From NCBI RefSeq assembly GCF_016756615.1, contig NZ_AP023262.1, positions 5,581,501-5,645,500 on the forward strand: 64,000 nt of DNA. The letters are read 5' to 3'. The position numbers were made by a program, and so were the translations under genes. Under the pieces are notes generated by a model that did not search any database, had not been told where the DNA came from, and saw only the letters and a program-made list of their open reading frames with translations. Numbering within the stretch: the first letter of the stretch is position 1; each line of letters begins with the position of its first letter. The DNA comes from Mesorhizobium sp. L-8-3. GTDB lineage: Bacteria > Pseudomonadota > Alphaproteobacteria > Rhizobiales > Rhizobiaceae. Shown piece by piece: positions 35,144 to 44,739 of the stretch.

Positions 35144-36823
35144 TCATCGGCGGCCGGAGAGGAGGCCCCTGCCGACGACATGCGCCTGGATCTCGGCCGC
35201 GCCCTCGAAGATGCTGAGGATACGCGCATCGCAGAGCACCCGGCTGATCTCGAACTCCATCGAATAGCCGTTGCCTCCATGGATCTGGAGCGCGGCGTCG
35301 GCGCTCGTCCAGGCGACGCGGGCAGCGAGCAGCTTTGCCATGCCCGCCTCGATGTCGCAGCGACGGCCCTTGTCCTTCTCGCGCGCCGCGAAATAGGTGA
35401 GCTCGCGCGCCAGCACGGTCTCGACGACCATCAGCGCGAGCTTGTCCGAAATCCGAGGGAAATCGATGATGGACCGACCGAACTGCCGGCGCTCCATCGC
35501 ATAACGCAGGCCAAGTTCGTAGGCGTTGCGCGCCACGCCCACGGCGCGCGCGGCTGTCTGGATGCGCGCGCCTTCGAATGTTCGCATCAACTGCTTAAAG
35601 CCCTGCCCTTCCTGTCCACCCAGCAGACCGTCGGCGGGGACGTGGAAGCCGTCGAAGGAGAGTTCGTACTCCTTCATCCCGCGATAGCCGAGCACCTTGA
35701 TCTCGCCCCCGCTCATTCCTTTTGCCGGAAAAGGATCGCCCGACAAGCCGCGCGGTTTCGGGGCAAGCAGCATGCTCAACCCCTCATGGCTTTTCGTGTC
35801 CGGATCGGTCCGGACCAGCATCGTCATCAGATCGCTGCGCGAGGCATGGGTGATCCAGGTCTTGTTGCCGTGGATGCTCCACCCTTCCGTCGACCGGATC
35901 GCGCGCGTGCGCAGGCTGCCGAGGTCGGAGCCCGTGTCCGGTTCGGTGAACACCGCCGTCGGCAGGACCTCGCCAGAGGCGATCTTCGGCAGCCATGTCG
36001 CCTTCTGCTCCGGCGTGCCGCCGGTGAGGATGATTTCGCCGGCGATTTCCGAGCGCGTGCCGAGCGACCCGGCGGCGATCCAGCCCCGTGACAATTCCTC
36101 CGTCACCACGCACATGGCGAGCTTGCCGAGGCCGAGGCCGCCGAATTCGGTATCGATGCACACGCCGAAGGTGCCGAGTTGGGCCATCTCGGCGACGATC
36201 ATGTCGGGGATCAATTCGTCGGCGAGATGCCATTTGTGGGCATCGGGTGCGACCCGCTCATCGGCGAAGCGCCGATAGGTGCCGCGGATCATGTCGAGAC
36301 CGTCGTCGCCAAGGGCATCGGAGATAGGCGCGCCACCTTCGATGAGTTCCATCAGCCGCAAGCGATTGGCCGCTGAATTGCCGCCGGCGGCAAGCGCGGC
36401 CACCTCGGGCGTGCCGCCGAGCATCCGCACCGCTTCGCCGAGGCCGAGATCGATCGGTCGCAGGATCTCGTTCGGCCCGATCGGGATGCCGCCGACAAGC
36501 TGGTTCAGATACTCCCCGAAGGCGATCTCCAGCACCAGCCGCTCGGCTTCGCCGAGAGCGCCGGACTGTCCCAGGTTCCGTCCCCAGCGTTCGGTCTGCG
36601 CCAGCGCTTCCACCACGGTGGCGATCCAGGCAAGGCCGTGCACGGCGCGCTGCTCCCTGTCCAGGGCCGATGCGTCGGGACAGCCGTCTTTCGCGACACG
36701 CTGCGCAACATGATGCTTCGCCGTCGCCGCATATGCGCGGGCCGCCGCGAGGGCCGCGTGGGCACGCGCGAGCACGGCGTCGGATATGCCTGTCGTCCGG
36801 TCCATTGCTGATCCGTCCTGCAT
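35144..36823 (-). CDS. mcd: Methylsuccinyl-CoA dehydrogenase (acyl-CoA dehydrogenase family)
   Basis: The 559-residue protein is longer than ordinary acyl-CoA dehydrogenases by the N-terminal helical domain (DREQRAVHGLAWIATVVEAL, IAFGEYLNQLVGGIP) that marks Mcd. The dehydrogenase core includes TEPDTGSDLGSLRT, GNKTWITHA, GMSGGEIKVLGYRGMKEYE and SIFEGAAEIQ, whose Glu is the expected catalytic base. Mcd oxidises (2S)-methylsuccinyl-CoA to mesaconyl-C1-CoA in the ethylmalonyl-CoA pathway used on C1/C2 compounds. The start codon directly follows the stop of the CoA-transferase gene (TAG ATG); an ATG six codons in is an alternative. Confidence 0.86.
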   Translation of the reverse strand: MQDGSAMDRTTGISDAVLARAHAALAAARAYAATAKHHVAQRVAKDGCPDASALDREQRAVHGLAWIATVVEALAQTERWGRNLGQSGALGEAERLVLEIAFGEYLNQLVGGIPIGPNEILRPIDLGLGEAVRMLGGTPEVAALAAGGNSAANRLRLMELIEGGAPISDALGDDGLDMIRGTYRRFADERVAPDAHKWHLADELIPDMIVAEMAQLGTFGVCIDTEFGGLGLGKLAMCVVTEELSRGWIAAGSLGTRSEIAGEIILTGGTPEQKATWLPKIASGEVLPTAVFTEPDTGSDLGSLRTRAIRSTEGWSIHGNKTWITHASRSDLMTMLVRTDPDTKSHEGLSMLLAPKPRGLSGDPFPAKGMSGGEIKVLGYRGMKEYELSFDGFHVPADGLLGGQEGQGFKQLMRTFEGARIQTAARAVGVARNAYELGLRYAMERRQFGRSIIDFPRISDKLALMVVETVLARELTYFAAREKDKGRRCDIEAGMAKLLAARVAWTSADAALQIHGGNGYSMEFEISRVLCDARILSIFEGAAEIQAHVVGRGLLSGRR

Positions 36824-38047
36824 CTACGAGTGCGGCCCTGCGACGATGCCGTCATCGTGAAGGCGCGCTATTTCGGCGGTCGAGAGCCCCAGCACCTCGG
36901 CGAGCACTTCGTCGGTATGCTCGCCCAGACGCGGCGCGCGCGGCGCCGGCGCACGACCGAGACCGGCGAAGGTAGCAGCCGCGCCTGGAGTCGGATAGGC
37001 GAAGCCCGCCGGGTGCCTCTGCTCGGCAAAAACAGGATTGTCGCGGATGAAACCCCGCTCTTCGGAGATGGTCTCGGAAAGCTTGCGATAGACGCTCCAG
37101 CAAACGCCCGCCTTCTCCAGGACGCCGGCCGCATCGGCCAGGGAAAGCCGCGCGATGGCCGCCTGCATCAACTCGAAAAGCCGGGCGCGATGGTGGTAAC
37201 GCTGACCCTCATGGGCGAAGGCGACGCCGAGTTCGGCTTCGATCGCCGAAACCTGCGCGCCGATCTCCAGTGCCTCGACCACGGACGACCATTGCTTGCC
37301 GGTGATGGCCACGATCATCACGCGCCTGCCGTCCGCCGTGACGAAGTCGCGCCCGAGCGCGCCGAACAGATCGTTGCCAAGGCGCGGCCTGTCGGCGCCC
37401 ACGACCACCTCCGCGATCTGGCCGGTATGTCCGAGGGAGGTCGCGGCGACATCGCTCAGCGGCACCCGCACCTCCGCCCCCTGCCCCGTCAGGCGGCGCT
37501 GCCGCTCGGCGGCCATGAGCGAGAAGGCCGCATAGGAGCCGGTGATCAGATCCCAGGCCGGCAGGACGTGGTTGACCGGCTGGTCCTGCGGCAGTCCCGT
37601 CGGGCCAGTCATGGCCGGCAAACCTGTCACCGCATTGACCGTATAATCGACGCCGTTGCGGCCGTCGGCCCAGCCCATCACCCGCACCGTGATCATGTCG
37701 GAGCGCCGCGCCGCGAGCCGCTCATGAGAAAGAAATCCTTCGACCGGATAGTTGGTGACGAACAGGCCCGCATCGTCGCCTGGCGCGGTCGCGATACGAA
37801 CGGCGAGATCGCGTCCCCGCTCGCTCGAAAGATCGATCGCTATCGACTTCTTGCCCTTGTTCAGCCCTTCCCAGTAAAGGCTGGCGCCCGTCGCGGTGAC
37901 GGGCCAGCGACTGTAGTCCGGCCCACCGCCGATCATGTCGAAGCGGATGACGTCGGCCCCCAGTTGGAGAAGATGCTGGCAGCATATCGGACCGGCGATG
38001 AAGGACGCGCCCTCCACGACGCGCATGCCTTTCAGGACGTCATACAT
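36824..38047 (-). CDS. mct: 2-methylfumaryl-CoA isomerase-like class III CoA transferase (mesaconyl-CoA C1-C4)
   Basis: ATG at 38047 begins MYDVLKGMRVVEGASF and gives 407 residues; upstream in-frame starts add an unrelated leader. LQLGADVIRFDMIGGGPDYS, split as LGADVIRFD and GGGPDYSRW, plus GLNKGKKSIAID, NHVLPAWD, RLGEHTDE and LHDDGIVAG, closely follow mesaconyl-CoA C1-C4 CoA transferase (Mct) of the 3-hydroxypropionate bi-cycle. The Asp of GVDYTVN is the likely catalytic residue. Mct moves CoA within mesaconyl-CoA from C1 to C4. It is next to mcd, whose product is the C1 form, which supports the assignment. Confidence 0.8.
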   Translation of the reverse strand: MYDVLKGMRVVEGASFIAGPICCQHLLQLGADVIRFDMIGGGPDYSRWPVTATGASLYWEGLNKGKKSIAIDLSSERGRDLAVRIATAPGDDAGLFVTNYPVEGFLSHERLAARRSDMITVRVMGWADGRNGVDYTVNAVTGLPAMTGPTGLPQDQPVNHVLPAWDLITGSYAAFSLMAAERQRRLTGQGAEVRVPLSDVAATSLGHTGQIAEVVVGADRPRLGNDLFGALGRDFVTADGRRVMIVAITGKQWSSVVEALEIGAQVSAIEAELGVAFAHEGQRYHHRARLFELMQAAIARLSLADAAGVLEKAGVCWSVYRKLSETISEERGFIRDNPVFAEQRHPAGFAYPTPGAAATFAGLGRAPAPRAPRLGEHTDEVLAEVLGLSTAEIARLHDDGIVAGPHS

Positions 38048-38373
38048 CGGTGCACTCTGTCTCCCTTTTGGCGCCACCTTGGTTTCAGTCGCCGACCGGT
38101 CTGTCCTGGCCCGGCGAACAGAAGTGCCGATCGTGATCCCGTCGATCGGGATAGCCGTCATGAGGCCGTAAGCAGATAATCGAGCGTCTCCAGCGCCAGC
38201 AAATCCCACAGCCGCTCAGCAGGCGCGGCCTCTTCGATGCATCATGGTCCGGGCGACGATCAACTAGCGGCTTTGTCGATAGTGCGCATCCAGAATCGCG
38301 ATTTCTGGAATGTGCTTGCGAATGCCAGACTTCGTCCGGGACCTATTCAGCAACTTGAGCCAGAGAGGAGTCC
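38048..38373. promoter_or_regulatory. Divergent intergenic region, mct / vanA
   Basis: This 326-bp stretch carries the promoters for the mct-mcd pair (minus) and vanA (plus). It includes the palindromic site at 38289-38310. No other feature was found. Confidence 0.5.
38289..38310 (+). promoter_or_regulatory. Near-palindromic operator upstream of vanA
   Basis: The site reads TCCAGAATC, GCG, then ATTTCTGGAA: inverted arms around a central CG, 64 bases upstream of vanA. A close copy lies upstream of vanB at 40449. It is a likely binding site of the LysR-type regulator encoded between the two genes. Confidence 0.6.
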
Positions 38374-39396
38374 ATGGCTTTCATAAAGAACACCTGGTAC
38401 GCGGCCGCATGGTCTAGCGAGATTAGCCGCGACATGCTCGCCCGAACCATCGCCAACGAGAAGATCGTCTTCTTCCGCAAGGAGTCGGGTGGGGTCGCAG
38501 CGATCGAGGACCGTTGCCCTCATCGGTTCGTGCCTCTCCACCTCGGAAAGCTCAAGGGCGACATTGTCGAGTGCGCCTATCACGGGCTTTGCTTCGATCC
38601 CTCCGGCGCTTGCACGCTGAATCCGCATGGCGACGGGAAGATTCCTCGGGCCGCGCGCGTGAAGAGCTACAAGGTCGTCGAAAAATACAATGTCGCATGG
38701 CTCTGGCTGGGTGACGCCGAGCGTGCCGACGAGAGCCTCATCGCCGAATTCAGCGTTCTCACCGATCCGAAGTTCTGCACGGTGAACAGCTATCTTCATG
38801 TCAACGCGAACTATCAGCTCATTTCGGACAACCTGCTCGATCTGAGCCATGGTCAGTATATCCATCCGATGTTCACGAATGCAGAAGGGCCACCCCGTTT
38901 CGAACCCGAGAAAAACCCTTCCGAGCATGAAGTCTGGGCACGATTCTCCCGGCCCAATCAGTATCCCAACAAATACTTCCAGATGCTCGGCTATCCAAAG
39001 GACCAGCGTGGCGATCATCGGAACTTCATGCGCTGGTCGTCGCCGTCCCTGCTGCTCCTCGATGTGGGCATGACCGGCGTTGGACGTCCGGTCGAAGAGG
39101 GACTGTCGATCCCGACCTCGCATTTGCTTACGCCTGAAACAGAGCTCACCACGCATTATTTCTGGGCGATGTCGCGCGACTTCCGCCAGGACGATGCGGC
39201 GCTGAGCTCCGAACTCCTCAGAGTCGGCGTCGCCGTCTTCGACGACGAGGACAAGCCCGTTATCGAGGCACAACAGCGCATGATCGACACCAGCGAGTTG
39301 ATGTCGCTCAATCCCGTCCTGCTGCAGACGGACGGGCCGGCTGTCCGGGCACGGCGGGTCGTTGAGGCCAGACTGCAGGCTGAACGCCATAGCTGA
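38374..39396 (+). CDS. vanA: Rieske aromatic O-demethylase oxygenase subunit (VanA-like)
   Basis: The 340-residue protein starts FIKNTWYAAAW like VanA. It has a Rieske [2Fe-2S] site (CPHRFVPL near residue 48, CAYHGLCF near 67) and a mononuclear iron site around DNLLDLSHGQYIHP (about 150-165). VanA with its reductase VanB removes the O-methyl group of vanillate, giving protocatechuate and formaldehyde. The reductase and two formaldehyde-handling genes follow downstream, which supports an O-demethylase. The exact substrate (vanillate, syringate or other methoxyarene) cannot be read from the sequence. Confidence 0.87.
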   Translation: MAFIKNTWYAAAWSSEISRDMLARTIANEKIVFFRKESGGVAAIEDRCPHRFVPLHLGKLKGDIVECAYHGLCFDPSGACTLNPHGDGKIPRAARVKSYKVVEKYNVAWLWLGDAERADESLIAEFSVLTDPKFCTVNSYLHVNANYQLISDNLLDLSHGQYIHPMFTNAEGPPRFEPEKNPSEHEVWARFSRPNQYPNKYFQMLGYPKDQRGDHRNFMRWSSPSLLLLDVGMTGVGRPVEEGLSIPTSHLLTPETELTTHYFWAMSRDFRQDDAALSSELLRVGVAVFDDEDKPVIEAQQRMIDTSELMSLNPVLLQTDGPAVRARRVVEARLQAERHS

Positions 39397-39519
39397 TCGG
39401 ATCGGGCCAAGAACAAGGCGTCGCGGGCTGAGCCTGCGGCGCCTTCCTGTCGTCGTTTGTGGCTTGCATCCAGGGGATGGGCTAACGTGTCTGCAAACTC
39501 AGCCGTTCTGGAGCGGGCC

Positions 39520-40446
39520 GTGCGATTCCGGCATCTGGACATGAACCTGCTGGTCGCCCTGGACGCAATCCTGACGCACCAGAACATCACGCGGGCCTCC
39601 GAACGGCTTTGCCTCAGTCAGTCCGCAACCAGTGGAATCCTGTCGCGTCTTCGTGAGCACTTCGAAGACGAGTTGGTGGTCAGGACCGGTCGGCGCATGA
39701 CGCTGACTCCCTTGGCGGAAGAACTGGTCGTTCCGCTTCGCGCGATCTTGTCCGACACGGAAAGGCTCCTGTCTATGCGAAGCGCCTTCGACCCGGCGAC
39801 GTCGGACCGCCAATTCACCATCGCCTGCTCCGACTATGTCTGGGCAACCCTCATCCTGGACATCATTTCGGCCCTCCGAAAGAACGCTCCATCCGTGAAC
39901 ATCTACTACCGCGGGCCCAGCACCCGTTTTTACAAGACAGATATCGACATGCTGATCGTGCCGGATCGATTCATGCTGGAAGACTGCCATTTCGAACCCC
40001 TGCCCCCGAGCCCCTATGTGTGTATCGTCTGGGACGGCAACGAACAGATCGGCGCGTCCATCTCGCTTGAGGATTTTCTGGAGGCTCGTCACGCACAAGC
40101 GTTCAGCGAGCGAACGACATTCATCGAATCGTGGTTCCTCAAGCAATTCGGACGAGCCCCCCGGGCTGGCATCACCGCGCCAAGCTTCACGCTCCTGCCG
40201 GACGCACTGGTGGGAACGGAATTCCTCGCTCTGGTCCCCAAAGACCTTGCGGCGCGGGCAGGAGCGTATCTGCCGATCAGAACCGTCGCCGTCCCCTTTG
40301 AGCTGCCGGTCATGACGGACGTATTGCAATGGCGTCCCTCGCATGACCGTGATCCCGGGCTGCAGTGGCTGCGGGAGCAGATCGTGAGCGTTGCGAGCCA
40401 ACGCTTTCAGTCCAAGAGCTCATCTATCGGCGCTGTGGATATCTGA
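39520..40446 (+). CDS. LysR-family regulator, NodD-like
   Basis: GTG at 39520 with GGAG six bases upstream gives 308 residues, the usual length of NodD-type regulators; an ATG eight codons later would truncate the conserved start RFRHLDMNLLVALDAIL. The helix-turn-helix is NITRASERLCLSQSATSGIL with the LREHF recognition helix. An effector-binding domain follows (ACSDYVWATLI, PSPYVCIVWDGNE). It sits between vanA and vanB, so it probably senses a phenolic substrate and controls these genes through the shared TCCAGAATC sites. Confidence 0.85.
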   Translation: MRFRHLDMNLLVALDAILTHQNITRASERLCLSQSATSGILSRLREHFEDELVVRTGRRMTLTPLAEELVVPLRAILSDTERLLSMRSAFDPATSDRQFTIACSDYVWATLILDIISALRKNAPSVNIYYRGPSTRFYKTDIDMLIVPDRFMLEDCHFEPLPPSPYVCIVWDGNEQIGASISLEDFLEARHAQAFSERTTFIESWFLKQFGRAPRAGITAPSFTLLPDALVGTEFLALVPKDLAARAGAYLPIRTVAVPFELPVMTDVLQWRPSHDRDPGLQWLREQIVSVASQRFQSKSSSIGAVDI

Positions 40447-40448
40447 CC

Positions 40449-40470
40449 TCCAGAATCCCAATTTCCGGAT
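40449..40470 (+). promoter_or_regulatory. Operator-like site upstream of vanB
   Basis: TCCAGAATC, CCA, then ATTTCCGGAT lies three bases after the LysR stop codon and about 84 bases upstream of vanB. It matches the vanA site (38289) at most positions, so both promoters are probably controlled together. Confidence 0.58.
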
Positions 40471-40553
40471 GTCGGAAGCCCGACCTACACTTTCCAATCG
40501 ATAGAGCCCGGTTCCGGCCGGGATTTCATTGATGAAGTGGAAACGTGCTTCCG

Positions 40554-41522
40554 ATGAGTTTCGAAAAGAACCGTCAAATCCATGCCCTGATACGCCGCAT
40601 CGAAATCGTCGCCGAAGATATTGTTTGCGTGGAGCTTTCTCCCGCGAATGGCGGCCGTTTCCCGCCATTCTCCGCAGGCTCGCATGTCGACGTCTTTATC
40701 GATGAGAGGACGATCCGACAGTACTCCATTTCCAACGACCCCAGCGACTGTTCCTACTATCGCCTTGCAATCCAGAAGGAACCCCAATCCCGCGGCGGCT
40801 CGAAGGCCATCCATGAATCCTTCCGGGCCGGCGATATCATCCGGATCGGCGAACCCAGGAACCATTTCTGCCTGGCGGAAGACGACGTAAAGGTGGTGCT
40901 GGTCGCCGGTGGCATTGGCGTTACGCCCATCCTGTCCATGGCGTATCGCCTGACCGCCAAAGGCACTGACTTTGCATTCCACCTCTGTGTGCGGTCCAGG
41001 GAACGGGCGGCGTTCGTGGACGAGATCTCGACCAGCCCCTTTGCCGCGAGATTTGAGCTTCATCTCGACGACGGTGGCCCACAGCAGCGTTTCAACCCGG
41101 ACAACGCCTTTGCAGATCTTACGCAGACATCGGCAGTCTATGTCTGCGGGCCGCGAGGTTTCATGGAATTCGTGACGGGCGCGGCGCGACGGTCGGGCAT
41201 CCGGCCGGAGAGGATCCACACGGAGAGCTTTGTGTCGGCGGCAGTCGACGGCGAAGAGGAGTTCGAAGTGGTAACCGCCCGAACCGGCAAGGTCCTGCTT
41301 GTAAGGCACAACAAATCGATAGCCGAAACTCTGGAGGAAGCCGGCATCTGTCCGATCCTGTCGTGCGAACAGGGCATATGTGGCACCTGCCTGACCAAAG
41401 TCATCAGCGGCGAGGTCGACCACAGGGATACGTTCCAGACCAATGCAGAGAAAATCGGAAACAGCATGATCGCGATCTGTTGCTCGCGCGCAAGGTCAAA
41501 ACAGCTTGTGCTTGATATCTGA
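40554..41522 (+). CDS. vanB: Oxidoreductase subunit of aromatic O-demethylase (VanB-like)
   Basis: The 322-residue protein shows, in order, a flavin-binding domain (RQYSISNDP near residue 59), an NAD-binding domain (VVLVAGGIGVTPILSM near 116, YVCGPRGFME near 195) and a plant-type [2Fe-2S] ferredoxin end (CEQGICGTCLTKV near 275, a later AICCS). This is the phthalate dioxygenase reductase layout of VanB, which passes electrons from NADH to the Rieske oxygenase. A GTG three codons upstream (40545) is an alternative start. The formaldehyde dehydrogenase gene follows within about 20 bases. Confidence 0.87.
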   Translation: MSFEKNRQIHALIRRIEIVAEDIVCVELSPANGGRFPPFSAGSHVDVFIDERTIRQYSISNDPSDCSYYRLAIQKEPQSRGGSKAIHESFRAGDIIRIGEPRNHFCLAEDDVKVVLVAGGIGVTPILSMAYRLTAKGTDFAFHLCVRSRERAAFVDEISTSPFAARFELHLDDGGPQQRFNPDNAFADLTQTSAVYVCGPRGFMEFVTGAARRSGIRPERIHTESFVSAAVDGEEEFEVVTARTGKVLLVRHNKSIAETLEEAGICPILSCEQGICGTCLTKVISGEVDHRDTFQTNAEKIGNSMIAICCSRARSKQLVLDI

Positions 41523-41543
41523 AAAATGCCGGAGACAGACGAT

Positions 41544-42671
<1,128 letters not shown>

Positions 42672-42701
42672 CCCAGCCCGGAACCAATAGCGAGCAGCCA
42701 C

Positions 42702-42710
42702 AGGAGGAGA
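42702..42710 (+). promoter_or_regulatory. Strong ribosome-binding site for the gfa ATG at 42717
   Basis: AGGAGGAGA lies seven bases before ATG 42717, the proper start of the glutathione synthase family. It shows that translation is expected to begin in the frame that is broken at 42759, not at the GTG at 42758. Confidence 0.75.
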
Positions 42711-42716
42711 AGGCTC

Positions 42717-42761
42717 ATGGCGGACAAGGTATCGATACATCCGGCAATCGATGACGGGTGA
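42717..42761 (+). other. gfa: Out-of-frame N-terminal codons of gfa (frameshift remnant)
   Basis: The codons MADKVSIHPAIDDG followed by TGA encode the usual N-terminus of S-(hydroxymethyl)glutathione synthase. The rest of the protein (VRPGSADFTGGTLVC onward) is in the next frame, starting at the overlapping GTG. One extra G in the GGG run at 42755-42757 would join the two into a 191-residue protein of normal length. It is either a real frameshift or a sequencing error. Confidence 0.75.
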
Positions 42762-43291
42762 GGCCCGGCAGCGCCGATTTCACCGGCGGCACCCTGGTTT
42801 GCGCCTGCGCGGATCGCCCGGTGAAGGTGGCGATCAAGGGGCAGATCGCGCACAACCACGCCTGCGGCTGCACCAAATGCTGGAAGCCGGCCGGCGCAAA
42901 GTTCTCGATCGTCGCGGTCGCCGCTCATGAGAATGTGACGGTGTTGGAGAATGGCGACAAGCTGGCCGTGGTCGACGCGTCGGCGCTGATCCAGCGCCGC
43001 GCCTGCAAGGCTTGCGGCGTGCATATGTACGGTCCGGTCGAGCGCGACCATGCTTTCAAGGGGTTGGACTTCATCCATCCGGAGCGCTTCCAGGAAGCCG
43101 GCTGGGCAGAGCCCGGCTTTGCGGCCTTCGTGTCATCGATCATCGAAGCGGGTGTCGGCCCGGACGAGATGGACGGCGTGCGGGCGAGGCTCAGGGAACT
43201 CGGGCTGGAGCCCTATGACTGCCTGTCGCCGGCGCTAATGGACTACGTCGCCACCTGGGTGGCCCGAGAATCCGGCGTGCTGAGGGCCTAG
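42758..43291 (+). CDS. gfa: S-(hydroxymethyl)glutathione synthase (GFA family), N-terminus out of frame
   Basis: The 177 residues from GTG 42758 contain almost the whole enzyme. Zinc-binding cysteines lie in LVCACADRP, NHACGCTKCWKP and RRACKACGVHMYG, and the ending EPYDCLSPALMDYVATWVA is typical. The enzyme joins formaldehyde to glutathione for FrmA, whose gene precedes it. The first 14 residues are encoded in another frame (42717-42758) behind a strong ribosome site, so expression of the intact protein depends on whether the frameshift is real. If it is, initiation at the GTG could still give a nearly complete protein. Confidence 0.85.
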   Translation: MRPGSADFTGGTLVCACADRPVKVAIKGQIAHNHACGCTKCWKPAGAKFSIVAVAAHENVTVLENGDKLAVVDASALIQRRACKACGVHMYGPVERDHAFKGLDFIHPERFQEAGWAEPGFAAFVSSIIEAGVGPDEMDGVRARLRELGLEPYDCLSPALMDYVATWVARESGVLRA

Positions 43292-43329
43292 AATTCGCCT
43301 CGATAAGCTTGGAAATGGGAGAAAGATCA

Positions 43330-44310
43330 ATGCGAATAGCCAAGACAATAGCCATCGCTTTGCTTGCCGCAAGCGCAGCGTTGATGTCGGCCCCGAGTTG
43401 GGCAACCGACACGGTCAAGGTGCGCTTCAGCTGGAAACTCAAGGGCGAATACAGCTTCTTCTACCTGGGCAAGGATGAGGGTATCTACGCGAAACACGAT
43501 ATCGACGTCCAGTTGGGAGAGGGCGCGGGGGCGCAAGCCGCACTCGGTTCACTTGTTCAAGGCAACGAGGATGTCGTGATCGTCCCCGCCATCTTTGCCA
43601 TTTCCGCTATCCAGAAAGGCATGCCGGTCAAGATCGCGGCCCTTTATCAACCGAGCACGCCATTCGCCTTCATTTCCCAGCCCGACAAGCCGGTGACAAC
43701 CCCCAAGGACATGGAGGGCCGCTCGCTTGCGGTTTCCATCGGCGACACCGCAACGAGTTATCTGAACGTATTCTGCAAGATAAACGGCATCGACTGCGAC
43801 AAGATCAAGCAGGTTCAGATCGACCCTCAATCGAAGATACCTCAGTTCATGCAAGGTCGGATCGACCTGATCACCGTATACACCAATGTGGATCTTCCGC
43901 TGATAGAGGAACGAAGCGGAACCAAATTCGCCGTACTGGATCTGCCCAAATATGGCTTGTCCGTACCCGGGCTGGCGGCGGTGGTCAGCAACAAAGGCCT
44001 TTCCGACAATGCCGACATCCTGAAGCGGTTCTTTACCGCCACGAATGAGTCGATCGATTTCGCGCGCAAGGATCCGACCGCCGCCACGAAGGCGCTCATG
44101 AACGCCTGGGGCGCGGCTCCTTCGGAAGCACTGGTCAGAACGACGATTGTAAAGACGTCGGCCAGCCTGAGTTCACCTGCTGGAAAGCCGCATGGCTGGA
44201 CGGACGAAAAGACCATTTCCGATGCGCAGGAGCTGATCCTGTCGACGGAAGAAGGGGCGCTACGGAAGCCTTCGTCCGACTTCTACACGAACTCGCTCCT
44301 CGAGCCATGA
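43330..44310 (+). CDS. NMT1/SsuA-like ABC transporter substrate-binding protein
   Basis: ATG at 43330 follows GGGAGAAAG and gives 326 residues with a signal peptide (about 1-26, cut after SWA). The mature part is an NMT1/SsuA-type binding fold: VRFSWKLKGEYSFFYLGKDEGIYAKHDIDV, seen as FSWKLKGEYSFF and GIYAKHDIDV, then LVQGNEDVVIVPA. Such proteins bind nitrate, sulfonate, pyrimidine or aromatic ligands. No permease or ATPase gene accompanies it, so it must borrow a transporter or be an orphan. Its place at the end of the van-frm-gfa group suggests an aromatic or methoxylated ligand. Confidence 0.82.
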   Translation: MRIAKTIAIALLAASAALMSAPSWATDTVKVRFSWKLKGEYSFFYLGKDEGIYAKHDIDVQLGEGAGAQAALGSLVQGNEDVVIVPAIFAISAIQKGMPVKIAALYQPSTPFAFISQPDKPVTTPKDMEGRSLAVSIGDTATSYLNVFCKINGIDCDKIKQVQIDPQSKIPQFMQGRIDLITVYTNVDLPLIEERSGTKFAVLDLPKYGLSVPGLAAVVSNKGLSDNADILKRFFTATNESIDFARKDPTAATKALMNAWGAAPSEALVRTTIVKTSASLSSPAGKPHGWTDEKTISDAQELILSTEEGALRKPSSDFYTNSLLEP

Positions 44311-44353
44311 CCACGGGCGTCGGCGCAAGTGAAAACCGCGCCGAACTCGAGTT

Positions 44354-44381
44354 CCCGATCCCCGACGCGCCGGGGATCGGG
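44354..44381 (+). terminator. Perfect 11-bp hairpin after the binding-protein gene
   Basis: Arms CCCGATCCCCG and CGGGGATCGGG enclose the loop ACGCGC, 43 bases after the stop codon of the NMT1-like gene. There is no T-run, so it may stop transcription only weakly or protect the 3' end of the mRNA. Confidence 0.6.
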
Positions 44382-44714
44382 ATGCCCCGCGAGCGGTCGC
44401 GCCATTAAGCCCGCTCATTCCATGTACGTTCATCCGCACGCGGCACGACAAGCCCGGCTTTCTGTCGACGGGCAGTTGCGTTTTTCCAGCCGATCAAGGT
44501 TATGTCGGACGTGGTGCTACGGCCGGTTCCAGAGCTGAACGCCGGCGCTCCAGCTCGACCTTTTGTGGCCGCGCGCGGCGCCGTCTCCTTCGGTGCTGCA
44601 CTTCGTCCATGCGATGGTCCACGCGAAGGCGGAGGAAACCGACACCCCCTGATCGCGCAGTTGCGTCGAGGCGGGCGCGGCCGTCGCAGATCACGACGAG
44701 TACTTGCGCCTTTA

Positions 44715-44739
44715 TTTGTATCTGACCTGCTGATACAAA
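44715..44739 (+). promoter_or_regulatory. Inverted-repeat operator upstream of the ArsR-type regulator
   Basis: TTTGTATC, nine bases, GATACAAA: perfect 8-bp arms, 27 bases upstream of the regulator ATG. The same half-sites with the same spacing occur before the arabinofuranosidase gene (45760, left arm imperfect) and the sugar-binding protein gene (47332). This suggests autoregulation and a local regulon. Confidence 0.75.

Noticed and set aside
36830..38179. 449-codon plus-strand open frame opposite the CoA transferase
   Set aside because: The minus strand encodes a clear 2-methylfumaryl-CoA isomerase-like protein; the plus-strand product is His/Arg-rich without a family.
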